Part shown: one piece after another, positions 20,446-29,409 of the stretch
Layout of the letters: each line of letters begins with the position of its first letter
Numbering within the stretch: the first letter of the stretch is position 1
Assembly: GCA_024403695.1 (NCBI GenBank)
Contig: JAKSRI010000022.1
Location: 1-47,417 of the forward strand
DNA from: Saccharofermentans sp.
Lineage (GTDB): Bacteria; Bacillota; Clostridia; Saccharofermentanales; Saccharofermentanaceae
Length of the DNA stretch: 47,417 bases
Reading direction: 5' to 3'
Position numbers and translations under genes: made by a program
The notes under the pieces: model-generated
Database searches by the model: none
The model's input: the letters and a program-made list of their open reading frames with translations, nothing else
Told to the model about the DNA's origin: nothing

Positions 20446-21414
20446 TTAAATTACGCTGTTATTCTTATACCAGTCGAGTGTAACCTTGATACCTTCCTCA
20501 AAGCTCATCTGTGGCTCAAAGCCGAGCACCTTACGTGCCTTGTCGATGTTAGCACAGAGGTTACGAACGTCAGAAGTACGAGCCTCCTGATGGTCCCACT
20601 CACCTGTGTAACCCATATAGTCACAAATTCCCTGAAGGAGAGAATTCATTGTCATATCGTAACCAGTACCGAGATTGATAATCTGACCTCTGGATGCCTC
20701 ATTCTCATAAGCGAGGAGCAATCCTCTTACAGTATCCTTAACGAAGATAAAATCTCTTGTCTGCTCACCGTCACCCTGAACCATTGGCTTACCGCCGTTC
20801 TTAATTTTCTTTGCAGTAACTGGGATGATACCAGCGAGAGGGCCCTCAGCATTCTGACGTGGGCCGTAGTTATTAAATGGTCTGATGATAGAGATATCAA
20901 GTGGAAGCACCTTAGAGAAAGAGTGAACCATGATATCAGCAGCTGCTTTACCTGCAGCATATGGAGTTGTAGGATCTGTTGGGTGATTCTCATCCATTGG
21001 AGAATACTGAGCTGTACCGTAAGCCTCAGAAGAAGATGTGTGAATAAGTGTCTTATAAGCACCAACCTTAAGAAGCTCGAGCAAAGTATTTGCAATCTCT
21101 ACGTTTACCATATAAGCGTCAAATGGATTGAAGAAAGAGTAGTTAAGAGCGATAGTTGCCATGTTAAATACAACCTCGATTTCTTCCTTCTCGATAATGG
21201 ACTGCATTACACCGAATTGACGGCAGTCATCACGATAGAGAACGAAATTCTCATGCTCCATAGCCTCTGCGATATTCTCCATCTTTCCGAGGAAGAAGTT
21301 ATCAACACAAACTACCTTCTTTGCACCACGTGCAATTAACTCATCACAAAGATGGCTACCAATAAAACCAGCACCACCAGTTACAAGTACATTCTTACCT
21401 TCAATTGAACGCAT
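20446..21414 (-). CDS. NAD-dependent sugar-nucleotide epimerase/dehydratase (extended SDR)
   Basis: 322 residues. Rossmann motif GGAGFIGSH near residue 13, the catalytic Tyr-Lys pair in TPYAAGKAAAD near 155, Ser in HTSSSEAYG, and the NNYGPRQ segment. It acts on a nucleotide sugar; whether as a 4,6-dehydratase, 4-epimerase or decarboxylase is unclear. The start at 21414 is chosen for GAGGTGAC upstream; a frame 24 nt longer overlaps the neighbouring gene. Together with the following DegT enzyme it could make a 4-amino sugar. Confidence 0.9.
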   Translation of the reverse strand: MRSIEGKNVLVTGGAGFIGSHLCDELIARGAKKVVCVDNFFLGKMENIAEAMEHENFVLYRDDCRQFGVMQSIIEKEEIEVVFNMATIALNYSFFNPFDAYMVNVEIANTLLELLKVGAYKTLIHTSSSEAYGTAQYSPMDENHPTDPTTPYAAGKAAADIMVHSFSKVLPLDISIIRPFNNYGPRQNAEGPLAGIIPVTAKKIKNGGKPMVQGDGEQTRDFIFVKDTVRGLLLAYENEASRGQIINLGTGYDMTMNSLLQGICDYMGYTGEWDHQEARTSDVRNLCANIDKARKVLGFEPQMSFEEGIKVTLDWYKNNSVI

Positions 21415-21427
21415 TTTTGTCACCTCA

Positions 21428-22651
21428 TTACATTTCATCTATTGTCGCACGGATTGTGTCGATTACGTATTCCTGATCCTCTGCTGTCAAACCAACATAA
21501 AGTGGAAGTGTGATAGAGAGATGATCGCATGCATACGCATTTACAAAATCCTCAGGAACAAAACCAAATCTATTCTTATAGTAACCAAGCATATGAACAG
21601 CATGTGTTCCCTGTCTTGTAGCGATACCCTTATCCTCGAGCTTCTGGAGGAGATTATTACGGAACTCTCCACCTGCCTTAATGGAATCAAGACCAAGCTT
21701 CTCGAGGCTGAGCATACATACATAGGACTGATATGTATGGAAATATCCTTCTGGCTCTACAGGAGTAATGAACTCAGGAAGTTTCTCAGCGATGAGCTTG
21801 TTATAAATAGCTGCGCCATCACGCTTAGCCTTAACGATAAGGTCGAGCTTCTTAGCCTGAGCGATACCCATAGCACCCTGAACATCAGTCATTCTGTAAT
21901 TAAATCCTGCCTCATTATGCTCAGGGAGAAGGAATCCCTTACCCTTATCACGAGCATCAGCAGAAACTGTACTACCGTGAGTTCTGAGCTCTCTCATTCT
22001 CTTTGCAAGTGCAACATCATCTGTAAGGATCATGCCACCCTCACCTGTAGTAATGGACTTACGTGGATGGAAGCTTACGCAGGAACTGTTTCCGAAAGCA
22101 CCCTGGTGCACACCATTAATACTAGCACCAAGAGCACAAGCAGCATCCTCAATAACAACGAGGTTATGCTCCTTAGCAATAGCATTTACTGCGTAAATAT
22201 CACAGCAAAGACCAAACTCATGAACTGGAACAATACCCCAGAGAACATTACCAGTCTCTTTATTAATGAGCTTGCCATCCTTCTTATCATACTTAGTTGC
22301 AATGATATTCTTGAGATCCTCAATATTAATGTTGAATGTCTCCTGATAGATATCAACAAGAATAGGTGTAGCGCCTGTTGTTACAACTGCATTCTCTGTA
22401 GCAACGAATGTAAACGCAGGAACGATAGCATCCATGCCAGTTGTCAATCCATGAGCTACCATAGCGAGATGCAAAGCTGTTGTAGCAGATGTTGTAGCAA
22501 CACCCTGAGCGATACCCTCATGAGCTGCGATCATCTTCTCGAACTCAGCAACCTTTGGGCCCTGAGCTACCCATCCGGAATCAAGGGAATCCTTGATTAA
22601 TTCAATCTCTTCCTCTGTAAAATAAGGCTTTGTAACAGGAATCTTCTTCAT
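21428..22651 (-). CDS. DegT/DnrJ/EryC1/StrS-family sugar aminotransferase (first of two)
   Basis: 407 residues. PLP aminotransferase acting on keto-sugar nucleotides: DSGWVAQGPKVAEFE start, AFTFVATENAV, VIEDAACALGA, and the PLP Lys in SFHPRKSITTGEGGM; the C-terminus has LPLYVGLTAEDQEYVI. Its start overlaps the stop of the acetyltransferase gene by one base (TAATG). It sits directly before the SDR gene, an arrangement typical of 4-keto to 4-amino conversion, but regiochemistry is not proven. Confidence 0.93.
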   Translation of the reverse strand: MKKIPVTKPYFTEEEIELIKDSLDSGWVAQGPKVAEFEKMIAAHEGIAQGVATTSATTALHLAMVAHGLTTGMDAIVPAFTFVATENAVVTTGATPILVDIYQETFNINIEDLKNIIATKYDKKDGKLINKETGNVLWGIVPVHEFGLCCDIYAVNAIAKEHNLVVIEDAACALGASINGVHQGAFGNSSCVSFHPRKSITTGEGGMILTDDVALAKRMRELRTHGSTVSADARDKGKGFLLPEHNEAGFNYRMTDVQGAMGIAQAKKLDLIVKAKRDGAAIYNKLIAEKLPEFITPVEPEGYFHTYQSYVCMLSLEKLGLDSIKAGGEFRNNLLQKLEDKGIATRQGTHAVHMLGYYKNRFGFVPEDFVNAYACDHLSITLPLYVGLTAEDQEYVIDTIRATIDEM

Positions 22652-23193
22652 TATCCTAACTCCTTTAAATTATACTTTTCTCCACATTCAACGCATGTTC
22701 CATTCTCATCGAGCTTGAAACCACACTTGCACACCCATCCGATTTGATGAGCTGGATTTCCAACCATAAGAGCATGACTTGGAACATCCTTAGTAACAAC
22801 GCTTCCCGAACCGATTGTCGCATACTCACCGATTGTAGAACCGCATACGATTGTGCAGTTCGCTCCGATTGATGCACCCTTCTTAACAAGTGTCTCTGTC
22901 ACCTTCCAGTTTGTACTGAATGCTCTTGGAAACATATCATTTGTAAATGTCATGGAAGGTCCGAGGAAAACGTCGTCTTCAACGGTAACACCGTGATAAA
23001 CGTTAACGTTATTCTGAATCTTTACACCGCTTCCGATGGATACGTCAGAATCAATATAAACATTCTTACTAATTATACAGTTGCTGCCAATCTTAGCGTT
23101 CTCTCTAACCTGAGCGTGGTTCCAGATTTTGGTACCATCACCAATTATCGCCTTATCGCTAACTTCGGCAGTTTCATGTGCAAAAAAAGCCAT
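22651..23193 (-). CDS. WbpD/WlbB-like sugar N-acetyltransferase with zinc-ribbon tail
   Basis: 180 residues. The opening FFAHETAEV, GDGTKIWNHAQV, GVKIQNNVNVYHGV and DDVFLGPSMTFTND follow the WbpD/WlbB pattern (UDP-2-acetamido-3-amino-2,3-dideoxyglucuronate N-acetyltransferase). The left-handed beta-helix ends with MVGNPAHQIGWVC. The tail carries four Cys (CKCG and CVECG), a probable zinc ribbon. AGGAG precedes the ATG. With the Gfo/Idh and DegT genes of the operon it suggests a 2,3-diacetamido uronic acid or similar. Substrate is inferred from family resemblance only. Confidence 0.87.
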   Translation of the reverse strand: MAFFAHETAEVSDKAIIGDGTKIWNHAQVRENAKIGSNCIISKNVYIDSDVSIGSGVKIQNNVNVYHGVTVEDDVFLGPSMTFTNDMFPRAFSTNWKVTETLVKKGASIGANCTIVCGSTIGEYATIGSGSVVTKDVPSHALMVGNPAHQIGWVCKCGFKLDENGTCVECGEKYNLKELG

Positions 23194-23195
23194 CT

Positions 23196-25511
23196 TTATT
23201 CTCCTTTGATAATCCAGACATATGTAGTTCCATCTGTACTCACATATGGATACTGTCCGAGATATTCTGTGATACTGTTACTTGTATTTTCCATCGCTTC
23301 CTGACCGTAGAACTGTGCATAAAGTGATGAATCAAAATAGATAGCGTCATATCCAGCTGCCTTCAATGTTGTTACCATAGTAGCGGCATCAGAATTTGCA
23401 ATTGTCTGCTGCCAGCATGTCTCTTCACGACCCTGAGCTGAACCCCAGCTCCAGATAAGATCTTCACTCTCGATAACACCCATGTGATTCTTATATCCGC
23501 CTCCGCTTGGCCAGTCCTGGCAAGGAAGAACATAAACCATATCGTTAGCATCGAGCTGTGCCTCAACATAATCAACAGCACGTCTAGTAGAATCAAACGA
23601 AGTATAATCCGGCATACCATATAGCATAGTCTGATCATATAATCCGATAATTACCAACGCCGCGATTACGCCAATAAAAGCAGCAAGTGGAATTTTCTTT
23701 CTAAGCTTCTCTAGAAGATTTGCAATTATCAGCAAACAGAAGAACATAATAACGAGAGAAATTCTGTTATAGCCTCTAATTGTTGAAGAGATAAATACAG
23801 CGATAAGTGAGCCGATACCACCAATTGTTCCAACGAGGAATGTGGAGATAATGAACTTGGATTCTGTATTGTCCTCTTTTCTATTACAAAGAAGATAAAT
23901 AATAGCGATAATAAATCCGACCGATGCGATTATACCGAGTGCTGCAGTCATGTTCTCATTGATAAGAGGATAATTCGCAGAATACTCATTTGTAATCTTC
24001 GCAAGAGACTCAATTCTGTGGCCTGGTCTAGGAAGGAGCATCTGAATAAGCTTTAATCCATATTTCTCAGCTCCATCAATCTCACGGGTAGCAAGCTCAC
24101 TTGTAGCAACAGTACCATTAATTCTCCAGTACATAAGGTTAGGAATCATATTAACGATAACACCTGCACCTGTGAGACCAACAAAAATAATATGTCTAAA
24201 TGCTTCCTTAAATCTGATAGAAAGTTTCTTATATCCAGATGTAAAGAAATTAATCACTATACCGATCATGAATACTGCACATGAGAAAAATGCGTAATAA
24301 ACGCCTGTGAATCCACATACAAAACTCAAAAGCATAAGGTAAGGATACTGCTTCTTAAGCGCTTCTTTGCTAGCAACATCTGTCTGAGCCTTAGCTATTC
24401 GAAGTCCGATATAACAAGCCACTGGGAGCATGTAATATGGAACAAGCCACATGTGTGCGTATCTGAGAGATATATAAGGTGAAAATGCGTAAAGGATTGC
24501 CACCAAAAAGGATACAGGCTTGCTATAACTGAGCTTACGACAAACAACTGATGTTACAAAAGCAACAATCACATAAGTAAGCAAATAAAAAAGATTAGTT
24601 ATGGCATAAACATTAGTTACAACAAAACTGATAATCTTCACAATAATGAATGAAAGCTTATCGGAATATGGATAGTCAAACATATCGCCGCCAGTTACAC
24701 CGCCAGCATTATGATTGATAAGAGTAATGCCATAATCTCTAATGGACTTTACAAGATAATAAATACCAACATCATCTCCAGATGCGTAGAACATCGGATA
24801 GAAAATGTTAATACCATGATAAATATAATAAAGACCAATTACAGTTGTAACGACAACAGAGAAATGGAATAAAGCTTCCTTGTAGTCAAACTTGAGCTTT
24901 ACATTCTTCTTAACTATCTGATAAGTGATGAAAGTTAAAATATAAGCAGCTGCAATAGCCATGCCGATGTAGTCAAGGATGAGAGCGTACTTAACCAATC
25001 TGCTACCGTCAGTAGCCTCATTCATAACACTTACATGAGCGTCCTTAAGTTCGATAATTGCAGTATCACTATTAGAGAAAAAACGAAGCTCCGCTGTATC
25101 TGGATGCTGCTCTCTATAGAATGGGAATTCAAATGTAAAAGAATATTCGCCCTGTGCTATTACATATGGAACTTCCTCAGTGATGAGGTCGTAGTTCTCA
25201 GCCCAAAGATCAGTTCTTACTTCAACCAACTCTTCTGTTGGATTATTAACAGTAACAGTTACTCTGAGGGAGTCGCCCTTAGTAAGATCAACATCTGCAT
25301 AGGCATAGTTAATCCCAGAAAACTCGATTTTATCGTCATTCTCAAAGGCAGAGATGGTCTCGGAGAATGTGGAAAAATCCAGAACATCCTCCTCAATAAC
25401 CTTGTGGTATGAAATATCATCAACTCTTGGAACATCAATACTCAAGATAGCTGTAGATATCAAAGCGATAATCGCTAGCACAAATACGTATTTGTTCAAA
25501 AGTTTCTTCAT
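23196..25511 (-). CDS. Large GT-C-like membrane glycosyltransferase (YfhO-type topology)
   Basis: 771 residues. One N-terminal helix (8-26), then an extracytoplasmic beta-sandwich of about 130 residues, about ten further membrane helices between roughly 175 and 615, and a C-terminal soluble domain with VLPCQDWPSGGG. The loop after the second helix has DMFDYPYSDKLSF, like the YPYGD region in bacterial GT-C/YfhO-like proteins. Such enzymes move sugars from polyprenyl-phosphate donors to outside acceptors. With the GT2 and the small flippase it would complete a three-part glycosylation system. The family call is by topology; no catalytic residue is proven. AAGGGA precedes the ATG. Confidence 0.8.
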   Translation of the reverse strand: MKKLLNKYVFVLAIIALISTAILSIDVPRVDDISYHKVIEEDVLDFSTFSETISAFENDDKIEFSGINYAYADVDLTKGDSLRVTVTVNNPTEELVEVRTDLWAENYDLITEEVPYVIAQGEYSFTFEFPFYREQHPDTAELRFFSNSDTAIIELKDAHVSVMNEATDGSRLVKYALILDYIGMAIAAAYILTFITYQIVKKNVKLKFDYKEALFHFSVVVTTVIGLYYIYHGINIFYPMFYASGDDVGIYYLVKSIRDYGITLINHNAGGVTGGDMFDYPYSDKLSFIIVKIISFVVTNVYAITNLFYLLTYVIVAFVTSVVCRKLSYSKPVSFLVAILYAFSPYISLRYAHMWLVPYYMLPVACYIGLRIAKAQTDVASKEALKKQYPYLMLLSFVCGFTGVYYAFFSCAVFMIGIVINFFTSGYKKLSIRFKEAFRHIIFVGLTGAGVIVNMIPNLMYWRINGTVATSELATREIDGAEKYGLKLIQMLLPRPGHRIESLAKITNEYSANYPLINENMTAALGIIASVGFIIAIIYLLCNRKEDNTESKFIISTFLVGTIGGIGSLIAVFISSTIRGYNRISLVIMFFCLLIIANLLEKLRKKIPLAAFIGVIAALVIIGLYDQTMLYGMPDYTSFDSTRRAVDYVEAQLDANDMVYVLPCQDWPSGGGYKNHMGVIESEDLIWSWGSAQGREETCWQQTIANSDAATMVTTLKAAGYDAIYFDSSLYAQFYGQEAMENTSNSITEYLGQYPYVSTDGTTYVWIIKGE

Positions 25512-25543
25512 ACTGATCCCTTAATGTTAATTAATTTCTGAAA

Positions 25544-26608
25544 TTAGATATTTGTCTCGATAGACTTGTTTGTTCTGCCAGACTCGAATGCAGTCTCAAC
25601 AATCTGCATCTGTCTTCTAATCTGGGCTGGTGTAACAACTGGTGTCTCATTGCCCTTGAGAGACTCTACAAGGTTTCTCCAGTACTCGAGTGTCATATCC
25701 TCTTCCTTAGGGAGCTCGAGAACTTCGAGGTTCTCCTTAGCAAGAGGAGCCATTGTTCTGGAAGCACCAAGTGACTTTGAAGCACCTTCTGTGTTGTTGA
25801 AAACACTTTCGAAGCCCTGTACGTCACCCTTAATTCTTGCTGCACCACCTGCAACACCAGAGAAATCATCAAGCTTAAGTGTTCCCTTGTCACCGAACAC
25901 GAACCATCTTGGGAGCTTCTGGAGAGCAAAAGTACCAACGTTAACTTTCGCGCACACGCCATTAGAAAGCATCATTGTAATCTCGAAGAGATCATCTACA
26001 TCTGGTGTAAGCACGCTGAGAACTCTCGCATAAACGCTTGTTACCTTCTCATCTGGATAGAGCTGCAAAATCTGGTCGATGAGATGAACACCCCAGTCAT
26101 AAAGCATTCCACCACCGGAAACTGGATCAGCTCTCCAACCGTAGCACACACCCTTCTCACCGAGAACACGTGACTCGATTGTAGTAACCTTTCCGATATC
26201 ACCAGACTTAATCATATCCTTAACTACTCTGTAATCAGCGTCGTATCTTCTCTGCTGATGTACTGTATAGAACTTACCTGTCTCTTCGGAAACCTTGATA
26301 ATATTATCGAGTTCTGCAACAGACATAGTAGCTGGCTTCTCACTAAGTACATTCTTGCCAGCCTTCATAGCAGCAATTGAGTACTGCTCGTGCCACTGAT
26401 TAGGAGTACAGATAACTACGAGATCTAGGTCTTCCTTAAGGAAATCCTCAAGATTGTCGTATGTTCTAAGTCCTCTGGATGCTGCATCTGCGAGCTTTGC
26501 CTCATTGTTATCAAAAGCACAAGTAACTTCGATGTCGTCAAAATGACTTACCTTCTCATAGTGGAAGTTACCCATGTAACCAAATCCGATAATACCAACC
26601 TTTAACAT
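25544..26608 (-). CDS. Gfo/Idh/MocA-family oxidoreductase (second in operon)
   Basis: 354 residues. N-terminal Rossmann motif GIIGFGYMGNFH, the EKPATMS motif with the conserved Lys, and a C-terminal beta-sheet domain with DWGVHLIDQI (conserved His). NAD(P)-dependent oxidation or reduction of a sugar or sugar nucleotide. Preceded by AGAGGT, 13 nt after the DegT gene. The pair Gfo/Idh plus DegT is the usual way to build 3-amino sugars. Confidence 0.92.
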   Translation of the reverse strand: MLKVGIIGFGYMGNFHYEKVSHFDDIEVTCAFDNNEAKLADAASRGLRTYDNLEDFLKEDLDLVVICTPNQWHEQYSIAAMKAGKNVLSEKPATMSVAELDNIIKVSEETGKFYTVHQQRRYDADYRVVKDMIKSGDIGKVTTIESRVLGEKGVCYGWRADPVSGGGMLYDWGVHLIDQILQLYPDEKVTSVYARVLSVLTPDVDDLFEITMMLSNGVCAKVNVGTFALQKLPRWFVFGDKGTLKLDDFSGVAGGAARIKGDVQGFESVFNNTEGASKSLGASRTMAPLAKENLEVLELPKEEDMTLEYWRNLVESLKGNETPVVTPAQIRRQMQIVETAFESGRTNKSIETNI

Positions 26609-26621
26609 TTTTGTACCTCTA

Positions 26622-27812
26622 TTATTTGTAAAATTCTTTTACGCTGCTAACGATATATTCGAGCTCTTCCTGTGTAAGCTCTGGGAAGATTGGAAGACAT
26701 ACTGTCTGCTTTGTAATCTTCTCTGCAACTGGAAGATCGCCTTCCTTATAACCCAAGTAATCAAATGCCTTCTGAAGGTGAAGTGGAACTGGGTAGAAAG
26801 CAGCAGAGCCTACGCCCTTGCTAGCAAGGAAGTTACCCATCTCATCCTTATCATCACATCTGAAAGCGTACTGATGCCATACTGGTGTAACGCCATCACG
26901 AACAACTGGTGTCTTAATAGCATCTACATCAGCAAAGGACGTGTTATAGAAATTTGCAATCTCTGTTCTTCTCGCATTGAAGCCATCAAGATAATCAAGC
27001 TTGATATCAAGGATTCTAGCCTGAATAGCATCGAGTCTGGAATTGTATGCGATAAGGTAGTTGTAATACTTGTATGGATTGTAGAGAGCATCACCTGTCT
27101 TGTTTGTCTCGAGTGTATCCTCTACGCCCTGGAGAATTGAACGAGCCTTAGCACCATTCTGTGCACCACCATGCTCTCTGTATGCGCGGCAGATAACAGC
27201 GATGTCGTCATCATTTGTTGTAATGATTCCGCCGTCACCAAATGCACCGAGGTTCTTTGTTGGGAAGAAAGAGAAACAAGCTGCATCACCGATGGAGCCA
27301 ATCTTCTTATCTCCAAAAGCAGAACCAACAGCCTGACATGCATCTTCGATTACCTTAAGGTTATGCTTAGCTGCGATAGCCTTAATCTCAGTCATGTTAA
27401 CTGGCTGGCCAAAGATATGAACCGGCAAGATAGCCTTTGTCTTATCAGTAATCTTCTCCTCAATCTTAGTTACGTCGATGTTATAAGTCTCTTCCTCAAC
27501 GTCAACGAAAACTGGAGTAGCGCCTACCATAGCAATTGTCTCTGCTGTTGCAAAGAATGTGAATGGAGTAGTAATAACCTCGTCACCCTCACCAATGCCC
27601 ATTGCCTTCATAGCAATAACAAGTGCGTCTGTACCACTATTAAGTGCGATAGCGTGCTTAGCGCCAACATAGTCTGCAAACTTCTTCTCGAAATCTACAA
27701 CTGCTGCACCACCAATGTATGCACCGCTTCTCATCTGCTCTATTACTGCAGCTTCAACCTTCTCCTGGATGAGCTGATACTGTCTTGTCAAATCCAAAAT
27801 CTTAACGTTCAC
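26622..27812 (-). CDS. DegT-family sugar aminotransferase, WbpE/WlbC-like (second of two)
   Basis: 396 residues. PLP aminotransferase with MRSGAYIGG, ALNSGTDALVIAMKA, TPFTFFATAETI, VIEDACQAVGS and the PLP Lys in FSFFPTKNLGAFGDGG. The C-terminus has FYPVPLHLQKAF as in WbpE/WlbC, which aminate the 3-keto position of UDP-GlcNAcA derivatives. The start is GTG with AGGAAAGGG upstream. Neighbours are Gfo/Idh enzymes on both sides, fitting that pathway. Confidence 0.93.
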   Translation of the reverse strand: MNVKILDLTRQYQLIQEKVEAAVIEQMRSGAYIGGAAVVDFEKKFADYVGAKHAIALNSGTDALVIAMKAMGIGEGDEVITTPFTFFATAETIAMVGATPVFVDVEEETYNIDVTKIEEKITDKTKAILPVHIFGQPVNMTEIKAIAAKHNLKVIEDACQAVGSAFGDKKIGSIGDAACFSFFPTKNLGAFGDGGIITTNDDDIAVICRAYREHGGAQNGAKARSILQGVEDTLETNKTGDALYNPYKYYNYLIAYNSRLDAIQARILDIKLDYLDGFNARRTEIANFYNTSFADVDAIKTPVVRDGVTPVWHQYAFRCDDKDEMGNFLASKGVGSAAFYPVPLHLQKAFDYLGYKEGDLPVAEKITKQTVCLPIFPELTQEELEYIVSSVKEFYK

Positions 27813-27814
27813 GG

Positions 27815-28201
27815 TTAATTTCCCTTTCCTAAGTTCATTACTATAATTCCAACTAAAATTATTGACATACCAATAAGCTGAGAAACGCCGATTTTCTCCT
27901 TAAGAACGACGAAACTCAGCACACAAATAGCCACATAAATAAGGCCTGCTGACAATGGATAATAAACGCTCAGGTTCATGCTCTTCATTACAATAAGTGA
28001 TGTAAGGAAGCTCAGAATGTAAAGCACCATTCCAAGAACCAAAAGCCAGCTAAATGCAAGTGTGAAACCATTCTTATCAAGAAGCAATGTGCCCTGCTTA
28101 TTAAGTCCAATCTTAATAAGTGTAAGACCTGCCGCTGACAAGCAAACATATATTAACAATCCGATAATCTGTGGTCCCATGCTCTTGCCTTTCTCTTCCA
28201 T
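27815..28201 (-). CDS. EmrE/ArnE-like small flippase (EamA/SMR fold)
   Basis: 128 residues with four membrane helices (about 10-30, 48-69, 77-98, 104-123) and the MNLSVYYPLSAGLIYV segment typical of small multidrug and lipid-carrier transporters (EmrE, ArnE/F). Proteins of this size flip undecaprenyl-linked sugars in ArnE/ArnF systems. It lies between Gfo/Idh and DegT genes in the glycan operon, 3 nt after the first. The start at 28201 has AGAGGCG upstream; an internal Met 7 residues later is also possible. Confidence 0.83.
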   Translation of the reverse strand: MEEKGKSMGPQIIGLLIYVCLSAAGLTLIKIGLNKQGTLLLDKNGFTLAFSWLLVLGMVLYILSFLTSLIVMKSMNLSVYYPLSAGLIYVAICVLSFVVLKEKIGVSQLIGMSIILVGIIVMNLGKGN

Positions 28202-28204
28202 GAA

Positions 28205-29194
28205 TTACGCCTCTGGGCCTTTACCCAATTCCTTCTGTGCCCACTCGAGGACCTTCATTACACGGAGACACTGATCTGGGCCAGATCTGGACTGCTCACC
28301 AGTTCTGCAGCAGTTCTCGAAGAACTCAAGGCTGTTCTGGAGAGAATCCTCGAACTTGATGTTAGGAACATAGATATCACCTGTTCTCTGCATGAACTCA
28401 TACTCACCGTACTCTTCACCACGACGAACATCGATACCACAGTTATATACCTTTACACGCTCTGGGCTCATATCATCGAAAATAACCATCTTCTTTGTAC
28501 CAGCGATTGTTGTCTGACGTACCTTGATTGGAGATACCCATGAAGACTTAAGGTGGGAAATGAATCCATCGTACTTCATTGTGAGGTATGTAAGTGTCTC
28601 CTGCTTGCCAAATGGAGTCTCACCGAATGCAGAGAGTGCATATGGCTCCTTACCACCGGAAATCCAGTCAATAACAGCTACATCATGAACTGCGAGATCC
28701 ATGAGGGCGTTAACGTCCTTTCTGATAGGACCAAGGTTAAGCTTGGATACGTCAAAATAATAAATATCACCGAGCTCACCATCATCGATCATCTTCTTAA
28801 TATAACGATAATATGGGTTATAGAGCATGATGTGATCGCAATGCATGATTACGTTCTTCTCCTTAGCTCTAGCGATAAGCTGGTGTGTTCTGTCTACTGT
28901 TGTAGCGATTGGCTTCTCCATGAATACGTGCTTACCCATGTCCATAGCCTTCATACCAATATCGAATGTGTTGATTGTCTGAGTAGCAATTACAAATGCC
29001 TCAACCTCAGGATCATCGAGATAATTCTCGTAGTTATCACTAATTACAACTGAATCAGGAAGCGCTTCACGAGCTTTCTTTGCTCTATCTGGCAAAATCT
29101 CACAAAGTGCCTTCAACTCGAACTTCTTAGAATTCATAAGCTTCTGTGCGATATTTGCACCCCAATATCCGTAACCAACCTGAACTACTTTCAT
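28205..29194 (-). CDS. Gfo/Idh/MocA oxidoreductase, WbpB/WlbA-like (first gene of the glycan operon)
   Basis: 329 residues. Rossmann motif QVGYGYWGANI, EKPIATT with the conserved Lys, and the HIMLYNPYYRYIKKMIDDGELGD-like region followed by LNLGPIRKDVN and DLAVHDVAVI, matching the UDP-GlcNAcA 3-dehydrogenase group (WbpB/WlbA). It would create the 3-keto sugar used by the DegT enzyme. AAGGAGG precedes the ATG, and a promoter lies 44 nt farther up. It starts the operon that runs to 18925 or 18635. Confidence 0.9.
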   Translation of the reverse strand: MKVVQVGYGYWGANIAQKLMNSKKFELKALCEILPDRAKKAREALPDSVVISDNYENYLDDPEVEAFVIATQTINTFDIGMKAMDMGKHVFMEKPIATTVDRTHQLIARAKEKNVIMHCDHIMLYNPYYRYIKKMIDDGELGDIYYFDVSKLNLGPIRKDVNALMDLAVHDVAVIDWISGGKEPYALSAFGETPFGKQETLTYLTMKYDGFISHLKSSWVSPIKVRQTTIAGTKKMVIFDDMSPERVKVYNCGIDVRRGEEYGEYEFMQRTGDIYVPNIKFEDSLQNSLEFFENCCRTGEQSRSGPDQCLRVMKVLEWAQKELGKGPEA

Positions 29195-29237
29195 AGTGCC
29201 TCCTTGGGTCTTCCCATTTCGTAATTATCCATTATCA

Positions 29238-29266
29238 AATTTACACTTTTTGCTTTTTAAAGTCAA
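29238..29266 (-). promoter_or_regulatory. Promoter of the glycan operon
   Basis: On the minus strand TTGACT (29261-29266) and TAAATT (29238-29243) with a 17-bp spacer, 44 bp before the first ATG. It lies just below the terminator of the upstream gene, consistent with an independent transcription unit. Confidence 0.6.
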
Positions 29267-29338
29267 AGCACCAAGGGTATTTTTGTTGCTTTCGTAAAGT
29301 AAATTTATAACCTGTTGTCTATCTTTAGATAAACGCAC

Positions 29339-29366
29339 AAAAAATGCCTCTACACCGAGAGGCATT
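29339..29366 (-). terminator. Intrinsic terminator of the DUF6273-like lipoprotein gene
   Basis: 8-bp stem AATGCCTC/GAGGCATT (29343-29350, 29359-29366) followed on the minus strand by a T-run (complement of 29339-29344). Confidence 0.85.
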
Positions 29367-29409
29367 CTACACTTAACATTCACATATTGGGGCTGAAAAT
29401 TAGGCAATT

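Noticed and set aside
21521..22600. A 359-codon plus-strand open frame, and a similar 309-codon one at 20410-21339
   Set aside because: Antisense to the DegT aminotransferase and SDR genes, which carry complete catalytic motifs. The frames have no recognisable domains and are explained by codon bias of the real genes.
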